Both the position numbers and the translations under genes were made by a program. The notes under the pieces are model-generated. The model was not told where the DNA came from. It ran no database searches and saw only the letters and a program-made list of their open reading frames with translations. Source: Roseomonas gilardii (lineage in GTDB: Bacteria; Pseudomonadota; Alphaproteobacteria; Acetobacterales; Acetobacteraceae). From it: 64,000 bases of DNA. How positions within the stretch are numbered: the first letter of the stretch is position 1; the number at the start of each line of letters is the position of its first letter. Positions 1 to 7,672 of this stretch are shown here, piece after piece. Location: positions 609,001 to 673,000 of the forward strand of contig NZ_CP015583.1 in NCBI RefSeq assembly GCF_001941945.1, written 5' to 3'.

Positions 1-330
1 GCCACCGCTGGCCTTGAGCTTCGCGATCAGGTCGGTGACGGCGGGCAGGGTGGCGATGGAGCCGTCCTCGACCGCCCTGGTGATGCGCGGCAGGTCCTGC
101 ATCACGACGCGGCCGGCGCCGATGTTCAGATGGCCGACCTCGGAATTGCCCATCTGCCCGTCCGGCAGGCCGACATCATGGCCCGAGGTCCGCAGGAAGC
201 TGTGCGGGCAATGGGCCCAGAGCTCGTCGAAGCAGGGGGTATGGGCCTGGCGGACCGCGTTGTCGGCGACTTCCTCGCGCCACCCCCAGCCGTCGAGGAT
301 CACCAGCATCGCGGGCTTCGGATGGGACAT
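1..330 (-). CDS. gpmI: 2,3-bisphosphoglycerate-independent phosphoglycerate mutase (N-terminal part)
   Basis: This enzyme interconverts 3- and 2-phosphoglycerate in glycolysis and gluconeogenesis, using two Mn ions and a phosphoserine. The first 110 codons are present and the rest lies beyond the window edge. The product starts MSHPKPAMLVILDGWGWRE, where ILDGWG carries the first metal-binding Asp. The segment MGNSEVGHLNIGAGRVVMQD contains the catalytic Ser of the alkaline-phosphatase superfamily. An AAGGAGCG ribosome site lies just upstream of the ATG. The family is unmistakable; only the truncated length limits the call. Confidence 0.95.
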   Translation of the reverse strand, partial: MSHPKPAMLVILDGWGWREEVADNAVRQAHTPCFDELWAHCPHSFLRTSGHDVGLPDGQMGNSEVGHLNIGAGRVVMQDLPRITRAVEDGSIATLPAVTDLIAKLKASGG

Positions 331-537
331 CGGGGCGCTCCTTCCGGTCAGGTTCCGGGGCGAAGGCTTAGAGCAGATCGCGCGCGAACGGTATCCGGGG
401 CAGCGGAAGTTTGGCCCTGGCGGGCGGCAGGGCCGCGCCTCGCCCTGCGGTCCGGCCCGCGTCGGCCACGGGCCGGCTGTGGCGGGGAAGCGGAAGGCGG
501 GCCTTCCGCCGGCCGGACGGGGGAGCGGGCAGGCCGG

Positions 538-801
538 CTATTTGAGCTGGCTGTCCTTGCTGCCACGGCGGTTGATGCCGATCTGCACCGGGCGGCGGTC
601 GAGCGCCGACTGGCAGGCGATGCAGGTGCGCACGCCGGGCAGGGCGCGGCGGCGCGCTTCGAGGATCGGCTCGTCGCATTCGACGCAATGCGCCGGTCCC
701 TCGCCCTTCGGGATATGGGCGCGGGCGCGCAGCACGCCGTCCGTCACGGTGTCGTCGATCTGGTCCTGGACCGCCCCGTCCGGGGCCCAGCCGCTGGCCA
801 T
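538..801 (-). CDS. DksA/TraR-family C4 zinc-finger protein, YbiI-like
   Basis: This 87-residue protein closely resembles E. coli YbiI. It opens MASGWAPDGAVQDQID, has a C-V-E-C / C-I-A-C zinc finger at about residues 38-62 and ends NRRGSKDSQLK. The family belongs to the DksA/TraR superfamily, which acts on RNA polymerase, but it lacks the long coiled-coil of DksA, so a transcriptional role is only presumed. The start at 801 is preferred over an in-frame ATG 54 bases upstream because AAGGAGGA sits at ideal spacing and homologues begin with MASGW. It lies between gpmI and an RNase Z-like gene on the same strand. Confidence 0.88.
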   Translation of the reverse strand: MASGWAPDGAVQDQIDDTVTDGVLRARAHIPKGEGPAHCVECDEPILEARRRALPGVRTCIACQSALDRRPVQIGINRRGSKDSQLK

Positions 802-873
802 CGGAAATCCTCCTTCGTATGCCCCGGAAATTGGGGGGGAAATGCCTGTTTCCAAGGGGATATGGGCACGGCC

Positions 874-1923
874 TCAGATCTCCGAAGCCTCGGCCGGAAC
901 GAGAGGGCGGCCGAAGGCCTCGGCCGCCTCGGCCAGCATGCGCGCCTCCTGCCCGGCATAGCGGGCGGAGAAGTGGAAGGGCTCCAGCCGGCGGACCCGG
1001 GCGGCGCGGGCGATCTCCCCGGCGGCGCGGGTGGTGAGGTGGCCGCGCCGGGCGGCCAGGGCGGCGTCCTCGGCGGCGAAGGCGGATTCCAGGAAGAGCA
1101 GGTCGGCCTCCCGCGCCAGCCGGGTGACGGTCGCCCGGTTCTCCGGCGTGTCGCCGAGATCGGTGCAATAGCCGATGCGCTGGCCGGGGGTGACGGTGGC
1201 GGCCTGACGCAGCAGGCTCAAAGGGAGGGTGCGGGGTTCCTGGCCGCGGGCGAGGATGGGGATCGGATGGTCGTCCGGTGCGTCCTCCTGGATGGCGCGC
1301 TTCAGGCCGTTCAGCCAGGGGCCGGTCGGCAGGCCCAGCGCGTCCAGCCGCTCGCGCCACAGATTCACGTGGGACACTTCGCGCAGCAGGTAGCCGAGGC
1401 AGGGGGCGCCGTGGTGCGAGAGCAGGGCGGCGCGGATCTCCAGCCGGGGCAGGCGCAGGACGGTGCCATCTTCCGCCACGCCCGCCTCGCTCGGTTCGGC
1501 GGCGAAGCCGGTGGACAGGCGGAAGCGCGTGCGGCGCCAGAGCAGCCCGCCGGCGCCGGGGCCGGGATTGGCGGCGACCTCGGTGACCTCGAAGGCCAGA
1601 TCAGCGGCGTAGAGGCCGGCGAGGTCCCAGCTATAGCCCTGGAGCTTGTGGCCGATGCGGGCGGCGATGCCCTCCGGCCCGACCAGGGCGAAGCGCTTCT
1701 CCCGCCCGACGAGGTGGCGGAGCAGCGTGTCGAAGCCGATCAGGTGGTCCATATGGGCATGGGTGACCAGCGCCGCCTCCAGCCGCAGCAGGCGGCGGGG
1801 GGAGAGCACGTGCAGGTCGCCCAGGTCGAAGATCAGTGCCCGGCGCTCGAAGGGCAGCTCGACATAGAGGGCGGGGTCGCCGAAGCGGCCGTTCACCAGG
1901 AAGGCATGCAGGGCAGGGCGCAT
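874..1923 (-). CDS. Metallo-beta-lactamase fold hydrolase, RNase Z-like
   Basis: The product is a 349-residue metal-dependent hydrolase. The THAHMDHLIGFD segment near residue 60 is the HxHxDH zinc-binding motif. A second metal-ligand region appears near residue 240 (CTDLGDT), and a late His lies in RRGHLTT. The layout resembles RNase Z/ElaC-type proteins, but length and divergence do not allow a tRNase assignment. The start MRPALHAFLVNGRFGDP is chosen because the reading frame upstream is Pro/Arg-rich and looks non-coding, although no strong ribosome site precedes it. Substrate is unknown. Confidence 0.82.
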   Translation of the reverse strand: MRPALHAFLVNGRFGDPALYVELPFERRALIFDLGDLHVLSPRRLLRLEAALVTHAHMDHLIGFDTLLRHLVGREKRFALVGPEGIAARIGHKLQGYSWDLAGLYAADLAFEVTEVAANPGPGAGGLLWRRTRFRLSTGFAAEPSEAGVAEDGTVLRLPRLEIRAALLSHHGAPCLGYLLREVSHVNLWRERLDALGLPTGPWLNGLKRAIQEDAPDDHPIPILARGQEPRTLPLSLLRQAATVTPGQRIGYCTDLGDTPENRATVTRLAREADLLFLESAFAAEDAALAARRGHLTTRAAGEIARAARVRRLEPFHFSARYAGQEARMLAEAAEAFGRPLVPAEASEI

Positions 1924-2186
1924 CGGTGGCGGCGGGCGTATCAAGACCGCGCGGGCAAGGGAAGCCGGTTTGCGGCGGCGGCCGGTTCCGGCAGCGGGAG
2001 GCGGTGGCGCATCCTCCACCGCCCCGGTGGCGTTGCCGGGGGATGCGGAGATGTCGCCAGGAGGATGGGTCCAGGAATGGGCCTTGGGGCAGACCGAGGG
2101 GCGGACCTGTGGATGCAATCCGGGGATTCGACCTGGGATGTGCCCGTGCATGAGCTCCGGGCGGCCCGCCTCTCCGGTGGCCGGCC

Positions 2187-3011
2187 ATGACGGGGAGGCA
2201 CGGCGAGCCGCCGGGACGGCCCGGCCGGCGGGGCGGCGGTGCCTGGCTGCGGCTCTGGCCCCTGGCGCTGCTGCTGGCCGGAGGCGTCCTGGCCTATGCG
2301 CTGGGGCTGGGGCAGTACCTCAGCCTGGGAGCGCTGGCGGAGTACCGGGAGGCGCTGGCGGTCTTCATCGAGACACGGCCCCTGCAGGCGGTTCTGATCT
2401 ACGTGGCGGCCTATGCGCTCTGCACGGCCTGCCTGGTGCCGGGCACCATCCTGACGCTGGCGGGGGGCTTCCTGTTCGGGCGGTGGCTGGGCACCGGGTT
2501 GGCGGTGACGGCGGCGACGCTGGGCGGGTCGCTGCTCTTCCTGATCGTGCGCTCGGCGCTGGAGCCGCTGGTCCACCGCCAGATCGGCCCGCTGGTGGAG
2601 CGGCTGCGGCCGGCGCTGGAACAGGACGGGTTCTGGTATCTCCTGTCGCTGCGCTTCATGCCGGTGGTGCCCTTCTGGCTGGGCAATGTCGCCCCGGCCA
2701 TGGTGGGGATGCGGCTGCCGGTCTTCGCCGCCGCCACGGCGCTGGGCATCCTGCCGGCCACGCTGGTCTATGCCTGGATCGGGGCCGGACTGGCGCAGGT
2801 CTTCGCGCGCGGTGGGTCGCCCGACCTGTCCGCCGTGCTGTCGCCGCTGGTGGGGCTGCCCTTCCTGGTCCTGGCGGGGCTGGGGCTGCTCACCGGCTGG
2901 TGGCGGGCCCGGCGTGGCGGCGACAGGACCGCTGCCAGGGAAGGGGAGGGGAGGACGGGCGCACGCCGGGGGTGGCGGATCAGGCCACGGCGGCGCGGTT
3001 CCCGGCCCTGA
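2187..3011 (+). CDS. TVP38/TMEM64 (DedA/VTT-domain) membrane protein
   Basis: This 274-residue integral membrane protein belongs to the TVP38/TMEM64 family (VTT domain). Hydrophobic segments occur at about residues 22-45, 66-90, 95-115, 150-170, 178-205 and 218-238. The conserved core motif appears as LVPGTILTLAGGFLFG, and LSLRFMPVVPFWLGN follows in the second half. Related DedA proteins are linked to lipid-carrier translocation and proton-motive-force homeostasis, but the activity of this subgroup is not settled. The basic C-terminal tail from about residue 240 is low complexity. It is a single gene, with no clear operon partner. Confidence 0.85.
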   Translation: MTGRHGEPPGRPGRRGGGAWLRLWPLALLLAGGVLAYALGLGQYLSLGALAEYREALAVFIETRPLQAVLIYVAAYALCTACLVPGTILTLAGGFLFGRWLGTGLAVTAATLGGSLLFLIVRSALEPLVHRQIGPLVERLRPALEQDGFWYLLSLRFMPVVPFWLGNVAPAMVGMRLPVFAAATALGILPATLVYAWIGAGLAQVFARGGSPDLSAVLSPLVGLPFLVLAGLGLLTGWWRARRGGDRTAAREGEGRTGARRGWRIRPRRRGSRP

Positions 3012-3194
3012 GGGAAAGGCCGGGGCGGCTGGCCGGGCCTCTGTATCCTGCCGGCAAGGCCGCCTGGCCAAGGAAGGCAGCGAGGAGGGCGGAACGGGCG
3101 GGGACTGCCCCTCCCGGGGCGGTGTCAGCCGGGATACGGCGCGAAAAAATGATGCTGCGCCGCGTGGGTTCGCTCCGGTTGCACCGTATCAGGG

Positions 3195-3899
3195 ATGACG
3201 CAACCGACCGGTCCCCCTATTCCACCCATGCCCAGCCTCACCCTTTCCGGCCGGATCGAGTCCTCCCTGAGATATTCCCCGTTCCGCCAAGCCGGGTCCG
3301 TCGCGAGGGACCAGATCGCCGAGGTTCCGGTCCAGGAGCGGGACCGTAGGACCGCGACGGACGAGACCCTGATCGCCTGGGCGGCGGCGGGGGACCGGCT
3401 GGCCTTCGACCATCTCTGCACCCGGCAGTTGCCGCTGCTCTACAGCGCGGCGCTGCGCGTCACCGGCCGCCCGGCCGAGGCCGAGGAGGTGGCGCAGGAG
3501 GCGATGCTGCGGGCCTGGCGGGACGCGGCGCGCTTCGATCCCCGCAAGGCGAAGCTGTCCACCTGGCTCTACCGGATCGCCGTGAACCTCGCGATCGACC
3601 GCGCCCGGCGCCCGGGCGAGTATCGCGGCACCGCCCCCCTGGAGGAGGCGCTGTGGCAGGCGGACCCGGAGCCGGACCCGGAGGCGGCGCTGGCGGCGCG
3701 GCAGGACCGGGCGGCGGTGGCGGCCGCGCTGCGGGAACTGCCGCCCCGGCAGCGGGCGGCGCTGGCACTGGCCTATGACCAGGGCCTGAGCGGAGCCGAG
3801 GCCGCGGCGGCGCTGGACGTGACCCCGCGGGCGCTGGAAGGTCTGCTGCGGCGTGGGCGGCTGTTCCTGCTGGCGCGGCTGCGGCGTGGAAAGGAGTGA
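3195..3899 (+). CDS. ECF-type RNA polymerase sigma factor
   Basis: The product is a 234-residue group 4 sigma factor. Region 2 runs from FDHLCTRQLPLLYSAALRV to STWLYRIAVNLAIDRARR (about residues 72-138). Region 4 is the helix-turn-helix ELPPRQRAALALAYDQGLSGAEAAAALDV near residues 178-215. The first 60 residues are outside the usual family core, so the true start could be downstream. It is followed after 5 bases by a membrane protein in the anti-sigma position, then by a periplasmic metal sensor and efflux genes. This suggests the sigma factor controls the pump in response to an envelope or metal signal. Confidence 0.9.
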   Translation: MTQPTGPPIPPMPSLTLSGRIESSLRYSPFRQAGSVARDQIAEVPVQERDRRTATDETLIAWAAAGDRLAFDHLCTRQLPLLYSAALRVTGRPAEAEEVAQEAMLRAWRDAARFDPRKAKLSTWLYRIAVNLAIDRARRPGEYRGTAPLEEALWQADPEPDPEAALAARQDRAAVAAALRELPPRQRAALALAYDQGLSGAEAAAALDVTPRALEGLLRRGRLFLLARLRRGKE

Positions 3900-3904
3900 C
3901 GGCG

Positions 3905-4375
3905 ATGGAGCTTCGCGATTTCCGCCGACGGCTCGAAATCCATGGAGCCGGGCTCGCGCGCTGGCCGGAGGGTGAGGCCGTGGCGGCCCGGGCGCTGCTG
4001 GCCGGTTCCGCCGAGGCTCGGGGGATACTGGCCGAGGCGCTGCGCCTGGATGCGGCGCTGGACGCCACGCCGGGCGGTGCCGCCCTGCCGCCCGACCCGG
4101 AGGCCCTGGCCCGGATGCGCGCCGCGGTGGCGGCGCGGGTGGCGCGGATGCCGGCCCCGGCCCTCCAGCCCATAGGGGCGGACGGGCGGCTGCGGGCCTG
4201 GGTTCGCCCGCTGCTGCCGGCCGGATGCGGCGCGCTGGCCATGCTGACCGTCTGCGCCGTCTGGCTGGCGATCTCGCCGCCCAGCCTCAGCCTGCCGGGC
4301 TCCTCCGGCCTGGACGACGACAACGCCCTGATCTCCGCCACCCAGGTCCTGGCCCTGCTGGATACCGATTCCTGA
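3905..4375 (+). CDS. Putative membrane anti-sigma factor
   Basis: This 156-residue protein has a soluble, Ala/Arg-rich N-terminal part (MELRDFRRRLEIHGAGLARW), one transmembrane segment at about residues 103-121 (AGCGALAMLTVCAVWLAI) and a short extracytoplasmic tail. I do not recognise a named family. Its position directly after an ECF sigma gene and its single membrane span fit an anti-sigma factor. The ATG at 3905 is preferred because AAGGAG at 3891 lies 8 bases upstream; an in-frame GTG at 3896 overlaps that site and is unlikely. The function is inferred from context. Confidence 0.7.
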   Translation: MELRDFRRRLEIHGAGLARWPEGEAVAARALLAGSAEARGILAEALRLDAALDATPGGAALPPDPEALARMRAAVAARVARMPAPALQPIGADGRLRAWVRPLLPAGCGALAMLTVCAVWLAISPPSLSLPGSSGLDDDNALISATQVLALLDTDS

Positions 4376-4377
4376 CG

Positions 4378-4890
4378 ATGCGCCTTTCCGTCCCTGTCCT
4401 GCTGCGGGCCGCCTTCGGCGCGTCGCTGGCGCTCAACCTCGTGCTCGGCGGGCTGCTGCTGTTCCGCGATCCGGGCGGCGGCGGGCCGCCGGACCCGCGC
4501 CGGCTGATCGCCCATATGGAGCGCCTGCTGCAGCCGGGGGACCGCGAGGTCTTCCATGCGCGCATGGAGGCGGGCCGGGAGGCACGCGACGCCGCCCGGC
4601 GGCGGCTGCGCGAATCCTTCGCCGATGTGCAGGCCAGCATCGGGCGCGAGCCCTTCGATCCGGCAGCGTTGCAGGCGGCGCTGGCCGCCGCGCGGACCGA
4701 CGGGGCGGCGTTCAGCCAGAGTTTCGACACGAACCTGGTGCAGGCGATGAGCGCGATCTCGCCGGAAGGGCGGCGCCGGATCGCCGAGGACATGCCCCCC
4801 GGTCGCCCCCAGGGGCGACGCGGACGGGGCGGCGACGGCCATGGGCCAGGAGATCGGCCAGGGGATCGGCCAGGGGACCGGGACGATTGA
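4378..4890 (+). CDS. Periplasmic heavy-metal sensor / resistance protein
   Basis: The 170-residue product has an N-terminal signal anchor (about residues 4-24), then a predominantly helical periplasmic region starting PPDPRRLIAHMERLLQPGDR. This matches the metal-resistance (CnrX/ZraP-like) families. The last 30 residues are a repeated Gly-Asp-Arg-Pro tail with one His, encoded by 12-base tandem repeats, which could bind cations. It starts 2 bases after the anti-sigma-like gene and its stop overlaps the start of the outer-membrane efflux gene. It would probably sense the ligand that triggers the sigma factor. Confidence 0.78.
   Translation: MRLSVPVLLRAAFGASLALNLVLGGLLLFRDPGGGGPPDPRRLIAHMERLLQPGDREVFHARMEAGREARDAARRRLRESFADVQASIGREPFDPAALQAALAAARTDGAAFSQSFDTNLVQAMSAISPEGRRRIAEDMPPGRPQGRRGRGGDGHGPGDRPGDRPGDRDD
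4852..4881 (+). repeat. 12-bp tandem repeat inside the metal-sensor gene
   Basis: The unit GATCGGCCAGGG occurs twice exactly (4852-4863 and 4864-4875) and a degenerate third copy follows. It encodes the GDRPGDRP tail of the sensor protein. The copy number could vary between strains without changing the reading frame. Confidence 0.8.
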
Positions 4891-6341
4891 GTGATACCGC
4901 TGAGACCAGGGGCATGGCTGTGCGGCCTGCCCAGGGCGTTTCGTGCCCTGCCTCTCGCCATGGCGGGCGCCGGGCGCTGCTGCTGCTCGCCTGTTCCGCC
5001 GCCGCGCTGGCCGCCTGCGGGCCGCGGCCGGAGCCGGTGAGCTCCGGCCTCGCCATGCCCGGCCGTTTCCGCGAGGCGGCCGAGACGCCGGCCGTCTGGC
5101 CCGATCCGGACTGGTGGAAGGGCTTCGGCTCGCCCGAGCTGGACCGGCTGATGGAGGCCGCGGCGGCAGGGAACTTCGATCTGGCGGCCGCCGAGGCGCA
5201 GGTGCGGCAGGCCGATGCGCAGCTTCGGATCACCGGGGCCTCGCTGCTGCCGACGCTGGATGCCAGCGGGGACGCCAACCAGGCGCGATCCGGCGGCTAT
5301 GGGCGCACGAGCGGCACCACGCGCTCGGTCAAGAGCCTGTCCCTGGCGGCGAGCTACGAGATCGACTTCTGGGGCAAGAACCGCAACGCCACCGAGGCGG
5401 CGCGGCAGACCGCGATCGCGCGGCGCTTCAATGTCGGCACGGTCATGATGACCACCCAGGCCTCGCTCGCCGAGACCTACTTCACGGTGCTGGAGGGGCA
5501 GGAGGAGCTGCGGACGCAGCTCGACAACCTCGATGCCGCGAACCGGGTGCTGGCGGTGATCCGCGCCCAGGTGGCGGCGGGCACGGCCACGGGGCTGGAC
5601 CTGGCGCAGCAGGAGACGGTGGTGGCGCAGCAGGAGGCGGCGGTGCCGCCACTGCGCCAGACCATCGGACAGAACATCAACGCCATCGCCACGCTGATCG
5701 GGCAGACGCCGGAGAGCTTCAAGGTGACCGGCGGGCGGCTGGACCAGCTTCGCGTGCCGGTGGCGGCGCCGGGCCTGCCGGCGGAGGTGCTGGCGCGGCG
5801 GCCGGACGTGTATCTGGCGGAGGCCAACCTCGCCGCGGCCAATGCCGACGTGGCGGCGGCGCGGGCGGCGCTGCTGCCCTCGGTGACGCTGACGGCGCAG
5901 GGCGGGTTCCAGACGCTGAACCTGGGCAGTCTGGTGACGCCGGAGGCGGCCTTCTTCACCCTCGCCGCCTCGATCACGCAGAGCCTCTTCGACGGCGGCG
6001 CCCTGCGCGGACAGGTCGCGCTGAGCCGGGCGCAGGCGGAGGAGCTGGTGGTGGAGTATCGCCGCGCCATCGTCGCCGCGCTGGTGGATGTGGAGAACGC
6101 GCTGATCGCCTTCCGTGAATCGGCGGATCGTGTGACACGGCAGGCGAATGCGGCTGCAAAGGCGCAGCAGGCCTACAATATCTCCGAGGCGCAGCTCCGC
6201 GCCGGGACCATCGACCTGATCACCCTGATCAACACGCAGCAGACGCTGTTCTCCGCCCGCACCAGCTTGGTGCAGGCGCGGCTCGCCTATTTCCAGGCCG
6301 CGGTGGGCGTGTTCCGCGCCCTGGGCGGCGGCTGGCGCTGA
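4887..6341 (+). CDS. RND efflux outer-membrane lipoprotein, NodT/OprM family
   Basis: The product is a TolC-like outer-membrane channel of 484 residues. An N-terminal lipoprotein signal ends in LAAC, and two OEP repeats follow, separated near residue 290. The first contains PDPDWWKGFGSPELDRLM, and the second ends in AGTIDLITLINTQQTLF. The TTG at 4887 gives a 4-base TTGA overlap with the upstream stop, the same arrangement as between the adaptor and permease genes below. An ATG at 4914 also leaves a complete signal peptide. It is the outer-membrane part of the tripartite pump encoded by this operon. Confidence 0.93.
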   Translation: MSDTAETRGMAVRPAQGVSCPASRHGGRRALLLLACSAAALAACGPRPEPVSSGLAMPGRFREAAETPAVWPDPDWWKGFGSPELDRLMEAAAAGNFDLAAAEAQVRQADAQLRITGASLLPTLDASGDANQARSGGYGRTSGTTRSVKSLSLAASYEIDFWGKNRNATEAARQTAIARRFNVGTVMMTTQASLAETYFTVLEGQEELRTQLDNLDAANRVLAVIRAQVAAGTATGLDLAQQETVVAQQEAAVPPLRQTIGQNINAIATLIGQTPESFKVTGGRLDQLRVPVAAPGLPAEVLARRPDVYLAEANLAAANADVAAARAALLPSVTLTAQGGFQTLNLGSLVTPEAAFFTLAASITQSLFDGGALRGQVALSRAQAEELVVEYRRAIVAALVDVENALIAFRESADRVTRQANAAAKAQQAYNISEAQLRAGTIDLITLINTQQTLFSARTSLVQARLAYFQAAVGVFRALGGGWR

Positions 6342-6355
6342 GACGAAAGATCCCC

Positions 6356-7672
6356 ATGACACGGTCATCCTTCTCCCGCCTCGTGGTGCTGATCGTCCTG
6401 CTCGCCGGGCTGGGCGGCGGCGGCTACTGGGCCTGGAAGCATTATCTCGGCGGCGGGGCGCAGGACGGCACGACGGCGGCCCGGAGCGGCGGGCCCGCCG
6501 GCGGCCCGGGCGGGGCGCGGCGGCGCGGGCCGGGCGGCCCCGGCGGTGGCGTGCCCGTGCCGGTCACGGCGGCGGCGGCGGAGGTGAAGGACCTGCCGCT
6601 GACCCTGGACGCGCTGGGCACGGTGACGCCGCTGAACACCATCACCGTGCGCTCCCAGGTTTCCGGCACGCTGGTCGAGGTGGCTTTCAAGGAAGGGCAG
6701 GAGGTGCGCAAGGGCGACCTCCTCGCCCGCATCGACGACCGCACCTATGTCGCGGCGCTGGAGCAGGCCAAGGCGAAGAAGGCCTATGACCAGGCGCAGC
6801 TCGCCAATGCGAAGGTGGACCTCCAGCGCTACCAGGGGCTGCTCGCGGCCAATGGCGTGACGCGGCAGCAGGTGGACACGCAGCGCGCCCAGGTGGCGAT
6901 GTACGAGGCCCAGGTGGCGCAGGACCAGGCCGCCATCGACAGCGCCCAGACGCAGGTGGACTTCACCGTGATCCGCGCCCCGATCGACGGGCGGGTGGGG
7001 CTGCGGCAGGTCGATCCGGGGAACCTCGTGCAGACCTCGGACAGCAGCGGGCTGGTGACGCTGACCCAGATGCGGCCGATCACCGCCATCTTCACCATCC
7101 CGCAGCAGGAGCTGGGGCGGCTGCTGCGCGCCCAGACGGCGGGCAAGGTGCCCGTTCGGACCATCGCGGCGGGCGACGACCCGGCGGCGGCGGGGACGCT
7201 GCTGACCGTGGACAACCAGGTGGACAGCGCCACCGGCACGGTGAAGGCGCGGGCCGTGTTCCCGAACGAGGACAGCCACCTCTGGCCCGGTGCCTTCGTG
7301 AACCTGCGCATCGGCATCGAGACGGTGCCGGACGCCACGGTGGTGCCGCTGGTGTCCGTGCAGCAGGGGCCGGACGGCTCCTTCGTCTTCGTGGTGGGCG
7401 GCGACAGCAAGGTGGAGCAGCGCCCGGTGCAGCTCGGCGCGGTGACGCTGACGGAGGCGGTGATCCGCCAGGGGCTGAAACCCGGCGAGCGGGTGGTGAC
7501 CTCGGGCGCGCTGCGGCTCAACCCGGGGGCCACCGTCTCGGTGGTGGACCCGGCCGCGCCGGCGCGGGAGGCCCCGGCGGTGCCCACCGCCTCGCGCCAG
7601 GGCCGCCGGCAGGCGGAGGCGGGGAGCCAGGGCGGAAGCCGGACGGGGTCCCCGGCGGGAGCCAGCAATTGA
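6356..7672 (+). CDS. RND efflux periplasmic adaptor (MdtA-like membrane fusion protein)
   Basis: This 438-residue membrane fusion protein links the inner-membrane permease to the outer channel. It has one N-terminal membrane anchor (about residues 8-26), then an unusual Gly/Arg/Pro-rich linker to about residue 68. The biotinyl-lipoyl halves are VRSQVSGTLVEVAFKEGQEV and VIRAPIDGRVGLRQVDPGN, on either side of a helical hairpin, and the beta-barrel domain follows. Its overall pattern is closest to MdtA. The final 40 residues are low-complexity and basic. The stop overlaps the TTG start of the first permease by 4 bases. Confidence 0.94.
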   Translation: MTRSSFSRLVVLIVLLAGLGGGGYWAWKHYLGGGAQDGTTAARSGGPAGGPGGARRRGPGGPGGGVPVPVTAAAAEVKDLPLTLDALGTVTPLNTITVRSQVSGTLVEVAFKEGQEVRKGDLLARIDDRTYVAALEQAKAKKAYDQAQLANAKVDLQRYQGLLAANGVTRQQVDTQRAQVAMYEAQVAQDQAAIDSAQTQVDFTVIRAPIDGRVGLRQVDPGNLVQTSDSSGLVTLTQMRPITAIFTIPQQELGRLLRAQTAGKVPVRTIAAGDDPAAAGTLLTVDNQVDSATGTVKARAVFPNEDSHLWPGAFVNLRIGIETVPDATVVPLVSVQQGPDGSFVFVVGGDSKVEQRPVQLGAVTLTEAVIRQGLKPGERVVTSGALRLNPGATVSVVDPAAPAREAPAVPTASRQGRRQAEAGSQGGSRTGSPAGASN